Positions 24,204-32,044 of a stretch of 64,000 bases of DNA are shown in pieces. A program made the translations under genes and the position numbers. Origin of the DNA: Vreelandella glaciei. GTDB lineage: Bacteria; Pseudomonadota; Gammaproteobacteria; Pseudomonadales; Halomonadaceae. Where the stretch lies: the NCBI RefSeq assembly GCF_013415125.1, contig NZ_JACCDE010000025.1, forward strand, positions 21,546 through 85,545, read 5' to 3'. Positions within the stretch are counted from its first letter, which is position 1. Every line of letters begins with the position of its first letter. The notes under the pieces were generated by a model. The model made no database searches. It worked only from the letters and a program-made list of their open reading frames with translations, and was not told the origin of the DNA.

Positions 24204-24749
24204 ATGGATGCACGTGAATATTTAAACCGCAAAGGCGTGGGGAGTGAACGTGACCCGGATCGACCCAATACATTAGAAGAGAAAGCCTGGGAACGGGCGA
24301 GGGGCTCTGGTCACCAACGGCCTAAATCGGGCACACCCCATGATTGGGAAGACTGGGAGCGCCATCACGATGACTTGGCTGAAGGGGCTGAAACCCTTGA
24401 GCAAAAAATCGATAAAGAAGCCCATCATCCTACCCAGGAGCGGGCAGCTCAGGCCGCTAAAGAGTCAGCTCCTGACGCCGTAGAACACTTCACTCCACCG
24501 CCCAAGGCGGCGCTAGACGCGACTCCGGCTGCATCATCCAAAACGGCATCAGTGAGCCAGGCAGAACCAGTGACACCCGAGCCCGCCGCGTTGAAGTTCG
24601 CCTATTATGCCCTGGCGATATGTCTGCCACCCCTCGCAGTCGGCTTAACACAGGGCGGCCAAAAGCGTGTGATTCTCGCGTTGGTGTTGACACTGGCGGG
24701 TTGGTTGCCGGGTGTGGTGTATGCGGTTTGGTGGTTGCAGCGGCGTTAA
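24204..24749 (+). CDS. Pmp3/YqaE-domain protein with long charged N-terminus
   Basis: A 181-residue protein. The last 50 residues form two membrane helices of the Pmp3 (UPF0057) type: ALAICLPPLAVGLTQGG and VILALVLTLAGWLPGVVYAVWW. The first 125 are hydrophilic and charged (REYLNRKGVGSERDPDRP, HDWEDWERHHDDLAEGAE) and end in an Ala/Pro-rich linker. Most Pmp3 proteins are only about 50-60 residues long, and are salt- or cold-induced membrane proteins affecting membrane potential. The extension is unusual. AAGGAG lies before the ATG. Confidence 0.75.
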   Translation: MDAREYLNRKGVGSERDPDRPNTLEEKAWERARGSGHQRPKSGTPHDWEDWERHHDDLAEGAETLEQKIDKEAHHPTQERAAQAAKESAPDAVEHFTPPPKAALDATPAASSKTASVSQAEPVTPEPAALKFAYYALAICLPPLAVGLTQGGQKRVILALVLTLAGWLPGVVYAVWWLQRR

Positions 24750-24836
24750 CCAACGGTTGTTATTACGTTTACGACTTGGCAGCTTCATCCATGTGCGTAT
24801 AATCCTCGTAAACTAATTTATAAGCCGGGGTTTACT

Positions 24837-25706
24837 ATGGGTTATCTAATGGGCGTTACCGCCCTGTGGGCATTTTCCTTTTCGTTGATAGGGGTTTATC
24901 TGGCTGGGCAGGTCGACAGCTACTTTGCGGTGCTGCTACGAGTAACGCTTGCCATGCTGGTGTTCCTGCCGTTTTTACGCCCCAGCCTGCTGCGCGGTAA
25001 GCAGCGGCTCGCCCTCATGGGATTAGGTGCCATCCAATTGGGAGTGATGTACACCTTCTTCTACCAATCCTTTTTGCTGTTGTCGGTGCCAGAAGTACTG
25101 CTGTTCACGATCTTTACGCCTATCTATATCGCACTGCTGGATGACCTTCTGTTTGGCCGCTTTACCCCCATCTATCTCGTGACGGCACTGCTTGCAGTTC
25201 TCGGGGCAGGCGTTATCCGCTATGACGGTGTCGATAGCGGCTTCTGGATGGGCTTTTTAGTGGTGCAAGGGGCAAACCTTTGCTTTGCTATTGGTCAGGT
25301 AGGTTATCGTCGATTAGCGGCTGATTTGCCTCCTACGCTGGCGTGGCACAATGTGTTTGGCTGGTTCTTCGTTGGCGCAATGTTAGTGGCACTACCCGCT
25401 TATTTACTCTTCGGCAACAGCGCTGCATTACCGACCACATCGCTGCAGTGGGGCGTACTGGCCTGGCTGGGGTTAGTGGCGTCTGGCGTTGGCTACTTTG
25501 CCTGGAATCAGGGCGCCACTAAAGTGGATGCTGGCACGCTAGCGATTATGAATAATGCGCTGGTGCCAGCAGGGCTTATCGTTAACCTGGTAATTTGGAA
25601 CCGCGATGCGGATATCCCGCGCTTGCTGCTGGGCGCGCTTATCATTGCGGCCTCGCTGTGGCTCAACCATTGGTGGTGCCAGCGTCGTCAAGTGGCCGTT
25701 AGCTAA
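24837..25706 (+). CDS. EamA/DMT family transporter
   Basis: A 289-residue inner-membrane protein with ten predicted helices in two EamA halves. The first half has ALWAFSFSLIGVYLAG and LGVMYTFFYQSFLLLSVPEVLLFT; the second has YFAWNQGATKVDAGTLAIMNNALVP, both split here by helix boundaries. Family members export or import small metabolites such as amino acids, carboxylates or amines; the substrate cannot be read from sequence. CCGGGG lies before the ATG. nadK follows after 63 bases on the same strand. Confidence 0.85.
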   Translation: MGYLMGVTALWAFSFSLIGVYLAGQVDSYFAVLLRVTLAMLVFLPFLRPSLLRGKQRLALMGLGAIQLGVMYTFFYQSFLLLSVPEVLLFTIFTPIYIALLDDLLFGRFTPIYLVTALLAVLGAGVIRYDGVDSGFWMGFLVVQGANLCFAIGQVGYRRLAADLPPTLAWHNVFGWFFVGAMLVALPAYLLFGNSAALPTTSLQWGVLAWLGLVASGVGYFAWNQGATKVDAGTLAIMNNALVPAGLIVNLVIWNRDADIPRLLLGALIIAASLWLNHWWCQRRQVAVS

Positions 25707-25769
25707 GCCTATTTGCCCGATACCTCAGGTGTCTCCATAATGGCGGCTTCTGTTAGCGAGAGTCGGCCC

Positions 25770-26732
25770 ATGAGCAACACCTTACCGCCAGATGCCAAAT
25801 CTTCAGAGGCTATGTCTTCAGAGACTAGGTCGCACTCCAGCGATCAATCAGGCAGGCCCTTTAAAACCATCGGGCTGATTGGTCGGTTGGGTAGCGATAA
25901 AGTAATCGATTCTCTGCAGCGTCTGGTGACCTATCTCGTCGCCCATGAGTATTCGGTGCTGGTGGAAGACCGCACGGCTACTGCCTTGCCGCACCATGGT
26001 CAACCGGAAGCAAGCCGCCGCATGTTGGGGGAGCTGTGCGATCTGGTGATCGTGGTGGGTGGCGATGGCAGTTTGCTTGGCGCGGCGCGTACGCTCTGCC
26101 GAAGCGGAACGCTTATTTTAGGGGTCAATCGTGGCCGCTTAGGGTTTCTCACGGACATTTCGCCAGATGAGCTGGAAACCCGTGTTAGTGAAGTGCTCGC
26201 GGGCGAATTTGAGATTGAACAGCGTTTCCTGTTAGACGCCGTGCTCTACCGTAACGGTGTTGCGGTGGGCAACGGCGATGCCTTGAATGAGGTCGTTCTG
26301 CACCCCGGTAAAGCGGTGCGCATGATTGAGTTTGAACTGTTTATTGATGGTCAGTTTGTTTATAGCCAGCGCAGCGATGGCTTGATTGTCGCCACGCCTA
26401 CCGGCTCTACGGCTTATGCACTCTCGGGTGGCGGGCCGATCATGCACCCCAAACTTGATGTAGTGACGCTGGTGCCGATGTTTCCCCATACGCTGTCGAG
26501 TCGGCCAATCGTGATTGATGCCGCCAGCGAAATCCGTATTCATATTGGCGAAACTAACCAAACCTATCCGCATATAAGCTGCGATGGGCAAACGCGGGCG
26601 GTAGCGAAGCCCAACGATGTGTTGGTGATTACCCGTAAGCCTGAACGCGTTCAACTGGTGCACCCCATCGGACATAATTTCTACGAAGTGCTGCGCAGCA
26701 AATTAGGCTGGAGCCACCGGTTGGGGGATTAA
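25770..26732 (+). CDS. nadK: NAD+ kinase
   Basis: A 320-residue NAD kinase that makes NADP+ from NAD+ and ATP. Signatures are FKTIGLIGRLGSDKV, VVVGGDGSLLGAAR (the GGDG motif), GVNRGRLGFLTDI, NEVVLHPG, and ATPTGSTAYALSGGGPI. The start at 25770 (MSNTLPPDAK) leaves about 30 extra, poorly conserved residues before the core; earlier in-frame codons at 25713 and 25740 are possible but lack a better ribosome-binding site. It is followed by the phosphoesterase gene with only two bases between. Confidence 0.95.
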   Translation: MSNTLPPDAKSSEAMSSETRSHSSDQSGRPFKTIGLIGRLGSDKVIDSLQRLVTYLVAHEYSVLVEDRTATALPHHGQPEASRRMLGELCDLVIVVGGDGSLLGAARTLCRSGTLILGVNRGRLGFLTDISPDELETRVSEVLAGEFEIEQRFLLDAVLYRNGVAVGNGDALNEVVLHPGKAVRMIEFELFIDGQFVYSQRSDGLIVATPTGSTAYALSGGGPIMHPKLDVVTLVPMFPHTLSSRPIVIDAASEIRIHIGETNQTYPHISCDGQTRAVAKPNDVLVITRKPERVQLVHPIGHNFYEVLRSKLGWSHRLGD

Positions 26733-26734
26733 GC

Positions 26735-27751
26735 ATGCAGCGTGAAACGCAAGGCAGGCCTCAGCTGGAAGGATATGACCTGATTGGTGATGTCCACGGC
26801 TGTGGCGCTACGTTAGCCGCATTACTCGAAAAGCTGGGTTATCATCAGCGCAGCGGTGTATACCGCCATCCACACCGCAAGGTGATTTTCCTTGGCGACC
26901 TGATTGATCGCGGGCCGCGTATTCGCTTGGCTGTGACCATTGCCCGGCGGATGGTAGAGCAGGGCGAGGCCTACATTGTGATGGGTAACCATGAGTACAA
27001 CGCCCTGGCGTATACCCATCCAGGGCCTGCAGGTAGCCACAAGCGCTGGCTGCGTGAGCATACACCCCGTCATAATCGCATTATTCAAGACACCCTAGAG
27101 CAGTATCGCGACTACACCAACGAGTGGGAAGATACGTTGGCGTGGTTTAAAACTATCCCGCTCTGCCTTGAGGTAGATGGGATTCGGGTGGTGCATGCCT
27201 GTTGGGATCAGAAACTGATTGACGAGCTAAAGCAGCGACGTCCTGATCAATGTATGGACACCGAGTTTTTGGTTGAATCCACCGACCCCACTACCCAAGC
27301 GTATCAAATACTGGATCGCCTCACTCGAGGCCCGCATGTCTCGCTGCCCGAAGGTATTGCGATACACTCTGGCGATGGCTTTACGCGGAAAAGTTTTCGC
27401 GCTCACTTTTGGGCTCAAGACCCGCAACAGTGGGGTGATGTGGTCTTCCAACCGGATAACCTGCCCGGCGATCTTGAAACCCGCGAACTCACGGCCGAAG
27501 AGCGGCAGCAATTGAGTTATTATGGGCCAGAACAGCCACCGTTATTTATTGGTCACTACTGGTGCGAAGGGATACCGTCGCTTCCTGCTGGTAATATCGC
27601 CTGTTTAGACTACAGCGCGGTCAAATATGGCCGGTTAGTCGCTTATCGCTGGAGCGGGGAGACGACGCTAAATGCCGACCACTTTGTATGGATTAAGGTG
27701 CCGAAAGAGGAGCGGGCATTGCCTAAACCCTGGGAAATTGATTTTGATTAG
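26735..27751 (+). CDS. Metallophosphoesterase (ApaH/PrpA-like)
   Basis: A 338-residue calcineurin-type phosphoesterase. The metal-binding blocks are GDVHGCGATLAALLEKLGY (residues 18-36), FLGDLIDRGPR and VMGNHEYNALA, followed by VVHACWDQ and GHYWCEG, giving the full D-H, D, N-H-E, H, H set. The family includes diadenosine tetraphosphatases and protein phosphatases; the substrate is not fixed by sequence. It starts two bases after the nadK stop, so the two are translationally linked. Confidence 0.8.
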   Translation: MQRETQGRPQLEGYDLIGDVHGCGATLAALLEKLGYHQRSGVYRHPHRKVIFLGDLIDRGPRIRLAVTIARRMVEQGEAYIVMGNHEYNALAYTHPGPAGSHKRWLREHTPRHNRIIQDTLEQYRDYTNEWEDTLAWFKTIPLCLEVDGIRVVHACWDQKLIDELKQRRPDQCMDTEFLVESTDPTTQAYQILDRLTRGPHVSLPEGIAIHSGDGFTRKSFRAHFWAQDPQQWGDVVFQPDNLPGDLETRELTAEERQQLSYYGPEQPPLFIGHYWCEGIPSLPAGNIACLDYSAVKYGRLVAYRWSGETTLNADHFVWIKVPKEERALPKPWEIDFD

Positions 27752-27799
27752 GTGATTATTTCTTTGGTTACTTTTTTTTACATAATTTTTGCAAAACGG

Positions 27800-27893
27800 C
27801 TGAACTAACGCTGCTGTCGGCTATCAGAGTAAGTGTTCCCTTGAATGATCCCTTGCTTTTATTCTCCGGCGGTCCCCACCGCCGGTTTTTTTT
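27800..27893 (+). ncRNA. Possible small RNA B, or 3' UTR-derived RNA
   Basis: After the phosphoesterase stop the sequence is AT-rich (TACATAATTTTTG could supply a -10), then TGATCCCTTGCTT at 27846-27858 and a terminator with eight perfect pairs (CCGGCGGT/ACCGCCGG, loop CCCC) and eight Ts. The 13-mer and the terminator-proximal layout match the locus at 23363-23495. It may be an independent RNA or one released from the upstream mRNA. The 5' end is uncertain. Confidence 0.4.
27866..27893 (+). terminator. Rho-independent terminator
   Basis: CCGGCGGT, loop CCCC, ACCGCCGG, then eight Ts. It ends the nadK-phosphoesterase transcript and the possible RNA B. Confidence 0.9.
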
Positions 27894-27977
27894 GCCTGCT
27901 TGTTGGCAGCCGATAGCTTGCCCAATACCTACTCGCTGCGGTCAGCATGCCGTTAGCGCATTGATTAGAGGGATGTT

Positions 27978-28829
27978 ATGCATCCAGTGATGCTTTTGCC
28001 CGATCACGCGGATACAAGCGAACTGCGCAAGGCACTTTGGCGCCACCGCATTGGTCACCGCATTACCGACGAGGCCGACGGCCAGCTGCTATGGATTGCT
28101 GACCCTCGTCAACACGATGAACTAACATCACTGGTAGAGCGCTGGAAACAGGGGGAACCCCTGGAGCTTCAGCACTCAGCCAAGCGTTCACGGAACATGA
28201 CTTCTTCCCTGACTTCTCTCAAACAAGTGCCGGTGACGGCCTTGATGATTGCGATAAGCGTGGTGGTGTTTGCCCTGATAGGGGTGTTCGGTGATCAACT
28301 GATCGTGACGTTGACCATCGTGCCCATCGGTATTTCAGGGGGTGAGCTGGTTTTCGGTCAGCTGTCGCAAACGCTCTCGTCAGGGCAGGTGTGGCGCTTA
28401 CTATCGCCTGCATTTCTGCACTTTGGCTGGATGCATTTGATATTTAATCTGATGTGGGTGTGGTACTTCGGCCGTCAGATTGAAGCGTTGCAGGGCAGCC
28501 GCACTATGCTACTGCTACTTATTGTGGCGGGCATAGGGGCCAACATTGCTCAGTACCTGACCGGTACCGTATTGTTTGGCGGTATGTCCGGTGTGGTTTA
28601 TGCGCTGCTGGCCCACGTTTGGTTAATGTCGCGGCGGGTGCCCCGAAGCGGTTTCTTTGTGCCGCAAATGCTGGTGGTCTTCATGCTGGGGTGGATGGTG
28701 TTCACCATGACCGATATGGCGGGCAGCGTTGGTTTTGGCAATGTCGCTAATGAAGCGCATTTGGGTGGCCTACTCGTGGGGCTCATCACAGGCTGGTATT
28801 ATTCATCCCGCCGTTTGAAAAAACATTAA
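27978..28829 (+). CDS. glpG: Rhomboid intramembrane serine protease, GlpG-type
   Basis: A 283-residue rhomboid protease. The N-terminal cytoplasmic domain (VMLLPDHADTSELRKALWRH to LVERWKQGEPL, residues 3-57) is the NRho type of GlpG. Six membrane helices follow. The loop-1/TM2 region has HFGWMHLIFNLMWVWYFGRQIE in two blocks, the nucleophile is the Ser of GGMSGVVYALL, and the catalytic His lies in NEAHLGGLLVG. GAGGGA precedes the ATG. GlpG cleaves transmembrane substrates, including orphaned membrane protein subunits in enterobacteria. Confidence 0.92.
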   Translation: MHPVMLLPDHADTSELRKALWRHRIGHRITDEADGQLLWIADPRQHDELTSLVERWKQGEPLELQHSAKRSRNMTSSLTSLKQVPVTALMIAISVVVFALIGVFGDQLIVTLTIVPIGISGGELVFGQLSQTLSSGQVWRLLSPAFLHFGWMHLIFNLMWVWYFGRQIEALQGSRTMLLLLIVAGIGANIAQYLTGTVLFGGMSGVVYALLAHVWLMSRRVPRSGFFVPQMLVVFMLGWMVFTMTDMAGSVGFGNVANEAHLGGLLVGLITGWYYSSRRLKKH

Positions 28830-28838
28830 GAGGCCGCA

Positions 28839-29123
28839 ATGAGCGAAATGACGTTCGAGAAAATGATTAACCAGATGACCCCAGCGATCTATGAGAGCCT
28901 AAAACAGGCGGTATCGCTGCGCAAATGGCCTGATGGTCGTCGCTTAACGCCCGAGCAGACCGAGCTCTGTTTGGAAGCGGTGATGCGCTATGAAGCCGAG
29001 AATAACGTGCCGGAAGAGAGCCGCGTAGGCTATTTAGAGCAGCGTACCTGTGGGGCAGCTGCCAGCGGCGCTGGTGTAACACCAGAAATGGCCGGCTTGG
29101 CACGGGATGCCGCGCGTGATTGA
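28839..29123 (+). CDS. yeaC: YeaC family protein (DUF1315)
   Basis: A 94-residue protein with the family block TFEKMINQMTPAIYESLKQAV followed by WPDGRRLTPEQTELCLEAVM and EESRVGYLEQ. The function is unknown. It starts ten bases after glpG and its end overlaps the start of the DUF2797 gene by 17 bases, so the three are probably one transcript. In several gammaproteobacteria YeaC and DUF2797 are adjacent. Confidence 0.85.
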   Translation: MSEMTFEKMINQMTPAIYESLKQAVSLRKWPDGRRLTPEQTELCLEAVMRYEAENNVPEESRVGYLEQRTCGAAASGAGVTPEMAGLARDAARD

Positions 29124-29952
29124 AGCGGTAGTGCAAGGTTGTTTAAGCAAAATGGCGGCAGCGCTGCCTGATCGTCAGCATGAGCAGGTAGCCTACCATT
29201 TGCGTGCAGGGGAGCACCGTGTCGCGCTTAATGAGCGTATCGGTGAGCCGCTTAGTTTGCGTTGGACAGGCGCGATTGCCTGTACCCACTGTGGGCGGGC
29301 GACCAAGAAGAGCTTTGCCCAAGGCCATTGTTATCCTTGCTTTAAGCGGTTAGCACAATGCGATACCTGCATTATGAAACCGGAAACCTGCCACTTTTTC
29401 CAAGGCACCTGCCGTGAGCCGGAGTGGGGTGAGAAGCACTGTTTTCAGCCTCACATCGTTTACTTGGCTAACTCTTCTGGCTTGAAAGTAGGTATTACGC
29501 GTAAAACCCAAATGCCGACCCGTTGGTTGGATCAAGGTGCGATACAGGCGCTGCCGATTCTGGAAGTCGATACCCGGCAGCAGTCCGGGTTTGTCGAAAT
29601 GCTGTTCAAAGAGCAGGTGGCCGATCGCACCAACTGGCGGGCCATGCTTAAAGGTGATGTTACAGCAATGGATTTAGCCGCTGAGCGTGACCGGCTGCTG
29701 AGCCTTTTAGCTGGCGGGCTGAATCAACTCCGCGAGACTCATGGGGCAGATGCCATTCGCACCCTGGAGCAGCCCGCACAAGAATTTCACTACCCGGTCA
29801 GCGTCTTCCCAAAAAAAGTGGTGTCGCATAATTTTGATAAGCAACCGGTGGTGGAAGGCGTGCTGCAAGGCGTCAAAGGCCAGTATTTGCTACTTGATAG
29901 CGGCGTTATTAATCTCCGCAAATTCACAGGTTACGAGATCCAGGTGAGTTAA
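29107..29952 (+). CDS. DUF2797 family zinc-binding protein
   Basis: A 281-residue protein. A cysteine-rich segment, CTHCGRATKKSFAQGHCYPC, with CDTCIMKPETCHF and a later His/Cys block, points to zinc binding (about residues 59-105). After it comes HIVYLANSSGLKVGITRKTQ, which resembles the first strands of a GIY-YIG fold. No function is established for DUF2797. The start at 29107 lies inside yeaC; a later ATG (MAAALPDRQ, 29152) is a reasonable alternative. Confidence 0.8.
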   Translation: MPRVIEAVVQGCLSKMAAALPDRQHEQVAYHLRAGEHRVALNERIGEPLSLRWTGAIACTHCGRATKKSFAQGHCYPCFKRLAQCDTCIMKPETCHFFQGTCREPEWGEKHCFQPHIVYLANSSGLKVGITRKTQMPTRWLDQGAIQALPILEVDTRQQSGFVEMLFKEQVADRTNWRAMLKGDVTAMDLAAERDRLLSLLAGGLNQLRETHGADAIRTLEQPAQEFHYPVSVFPKKVVSHNFDKQPVVEGVLQGVKGQYLLLDSGVINLRKFTGYEIQVS

Positions 29953-30031
29953 TCGGCTAGCCAGAGTGCGGTGAGTTGGCTAAGGTTAGGGGGTCGCATT
30001 ATCTCGCCTTAAGCAATGCAAGGAAGCCCCG

Positions 30032-30457
30032 ATGCCCTGGCTTAAACTGCTTCACATTGCCGCGCTAGTGATCTGGTGCGGCTCGCTGTTGTATTTGCCC
30101 GCTTTGCTCAGCCAAACGCTGCAGCTACGTAAAGACTCGGGCTTTGCTCAGGGCACGCCACCGATGCCGCGTTTTTTTTATAATTCTGTTGCTACTCCAG
30201 CCGCCCTGGTGGCGATAGCGTCGGGTACGTTGCTGTTTCTCACTCATGGCATATTGGGCGGCTGGTTAATCTTAAAGCTTGGGGCCGTGGTGGCGATGGT
30301 GGCCGCTCATGGCTGTTTTGGCTGGTTAATACTGCGCCTTGAGCAGGGCCACTACCGTTGGGTGAAGCCAGCCAACTGGACAGCGCTATGCGTTGCGTTA
30401 GTGGCCATTCTCAGCGTGCTAGGCTTTGTATTAGCAAAACCGCTGGATTGGAGCTAA
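30032..30457 (+). CDS. CopD/HemJ-like membrane protein
   Basis: A 141-residue protein with four predicted membrane helices. KLLHIAALVIWCGSLLYLPAL in the first helix carries a conserved His, and HGCFGWLILRLEQGHYRW lies between helices 3 and 4. The pattern resembles CopD-domain and HemJ-type proteins. It lies next to the caa3 oxidase genes, so a role in heme or copper supply is plausible but inferred. AAGGAAG precedes the ATG. Confidence 0.65.
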   Translation: MPWLKLLHIAALVIWCGSLLYLPALLSQTLQLRKDSGFAQGTPPMPRFFYNSVATPAALVAIASGTLLFLTHGILGGWLILKLGAVVAMVAAHGCFGWLILRLEQGHYRWVKPANWTALCVALVAILSVLGFVLAKPLDWS

Positions 30458-30467
30458 CACTGTGGCT

Positions 30468-30929
30468 CTAGTCCTCAACGTCGACTCCTACCGCATGTTC
30501 ATACACCAACTGGCCGCCCAGCAGACCCGCCACGGCGATCAAGCCAGCGGTGATCAGCGATACGGCCAATCCCCAGGGCAAAATCGCACTGGCGTCGTTA
30601 AAGCGCAGCAGCCAGTTCAGCGACGCCAGCGAGAGCATTACGACCGCTACGATGGCATGACTCCAGCCGGTAACCAGGCGGCGAATACGCGGCACGGTGA
30701 CCAAGTCGATAATCCCCGCCGTACTGGCAATCCAGCCCCCAAACGCACCGACGCCAGCCAGCCACAGGCTGGCGCGCAGCCAGAATTCATCACCACTCAG
30801 CAAAAAGCCGATATCGCTGGCCACCAGCGCCAACAGCGCGGCGACCGGGAAATGAATCATCACTGGATGCAATGGGTGGCCGGCGATAGAGGCGCGGCTT
30901 ACGATCGAGAGTTGGCGAGTTTTTGCCAT
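30468..30929 (-). CDS. DUF2231 membrane protein
   Basis: A 153-residue protein with four membrane helices. The family mark HPLHPVMIHFPVAALLAL lies at about residues 19-36, and TAGIIDLVTVPRIRRL and HAIVAVVMLSLASLNWLLR follow. ATG at 30929 is preferred to GTG at 30935 because AGGAAG lies at proper distance. DUF2231 proteins occur near cytochrome oxidase or heme genes, and may be redox membrane proteins. It is transcribed away from coxB. Confidence 0.8.
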   Translation of the reverse strand: MAKTRQLSIVSRASIAGHPLHPVMIHFPVAALLALVASDIGFLLSGDEFWLRASLWLAGVGAFGGWIASTAGIIDLVTVPRIRRLVTGWSHAIVAVVMLSLASLNWLLRFNDASAILPWGLAVSLITAGLIAVAGLLGGQLVYEHAVGVDVED

Positions 30930-30964
30930 GGTCACTTCCTGTGGGCAGAAAAGGGGGTTCAGGG

Positions 30965-32044
30965 ATGAGGCTTAGTCTTCAATGTTTAACACGTATCCAG
31001 CGCTTAACAAGTATTCAACGCTTAACCCAGCAGAGGGTCAACCGGCTGGGTATTCTGCTCGCACTATTAGCTGGATTACTGCTAACCGGCTGCGCGGGCG
31101 ATAAGTCTATTCTAGACCCAGCAGGCCAAGCTGCGCGAGATGTGGTGATGATTTGGTGGGTGATGCTAGGGTTTGGCACCGTGGTTTTAGTCATGGTCAC
31201 CGTTTTTTGGCTGTCTACCTTTAAGCGTAAAGAGGTGGCACGCACGCCGGTAGAAGAGCGCCGGGTGGCACGGCGTTGGATTGTCGGCGGCGGGATAATA
31301 CTGCCAGTCGCCAGTATTATCGCGCTGTTAACTTTTGGTGTGCCGACGGGTCAACGTATGTTAACGCTGCCTTTAAGCGATCCACCGGAAGTGATTGAAG
31401 TCATCGGCCATCAGTGGTGGTGGGAAGTGCGCTACCCAGGAGCGGAAGGCGGCGAAGTGGTGACTGCTAATCAACTCATCATGCCGGCGGGTGAGCCCAT
31501 TGATTTTCATGTTACCGGTGCCGATGTGATCCATGCCTTTTGGGTGCCGCGGTTAGGTGGCAAGATTGATATGGTTCCAGGGCGCATCAATAAAATACGC
31601 TTGGAAGCGGATGAGCCAGCGGTATTTGGCGCTCAATGCGCCGAGTTCTGCGGCGCCCAGCATGCCCAGATGCAGCTCTATGTAGAAGCTGTCGAGCGCG
31701 ACGAGTACGACGCTTGGTTGACTGACCGTCAAACGGATGAATTGTCGTCGCTAGCGACAAACGAGCAACAGCATGAACCTGCCAGGGAGGCATTTATGAC
31801 CCATTGCGCGAGCTGCCACCGGGTAGCCGGGCTCTCAACGGCTGGAGAAGGGCCTGACCTTTCTGATTTAGGCAGCCGTACCAGCTTAGGAGCGGGCATT
31901 ATGGCCATGGAAGAGGGCGCGGTGACCCACTGGCTGCAACACCATCAACGTTTAAAACCAGGCAATAAAATGCCGCCCCACGATGATATTGACACCGCTA
32001 CCTTGGCGTCCCTGGGTGCTTGGCTGGAGAGCTTGACACCATGA
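30965..32044 (+). CDS. coxB: caa3-type cytochrome c oxidase subunit II with cytochrome c domain
   Basis: A 359-residue subunit II. An N-terminal lipoprotein-like signal (LLALLAGLLLTGCAG) and two membrane helices precede the CuA domain: HQWWWEVRYPG, VTGADVIHAFWVPRLGGKIDMVPG in blocks, and the copper ligands QCAEFCGAQHAQM. A C-terminal cytochrome c domain carries the heme site CASCH with MPPHDD as probable Met-ligand region. This is the caa3 layout, which accepts electrons on its own heme c. The first 25 residues contain a repeat (RIQRLT, SIQRLT). The stop overlaps the subunit I start (ATGA). Confidence 0.93.
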   Translation: MRLSLQCLTRIQRLTSIQRLTQQRVNRLGILLALLAGLLLTGCAGDKSILDPAGQAARDVVMIWWVMLGFGTVVLVMVTVFWLSTFKRKEVARTPVEERRVARRWIVGGGIILPVASIIALLTFGVPTGQRMLTLPLSDPPEVIEVIGHQWWWEVRYPGAEGGEVVTANQLIMPAGEPIDFHVTGADVIHAFWVPRLGGKIDMVPGRINKIRLEADEPAVFGAQCAEFCGAQHAQMQLYVEAVERDEYDAWLTDRQTDELSSLATNEQQHEPAREAFMTHCASCHRVAGLSTAGEGPDLSDLGSRTSLGAGIMAMEEGAVTHWLQHHQRLKPGNKMPPHDDIDTATLASLGAWLESLTP

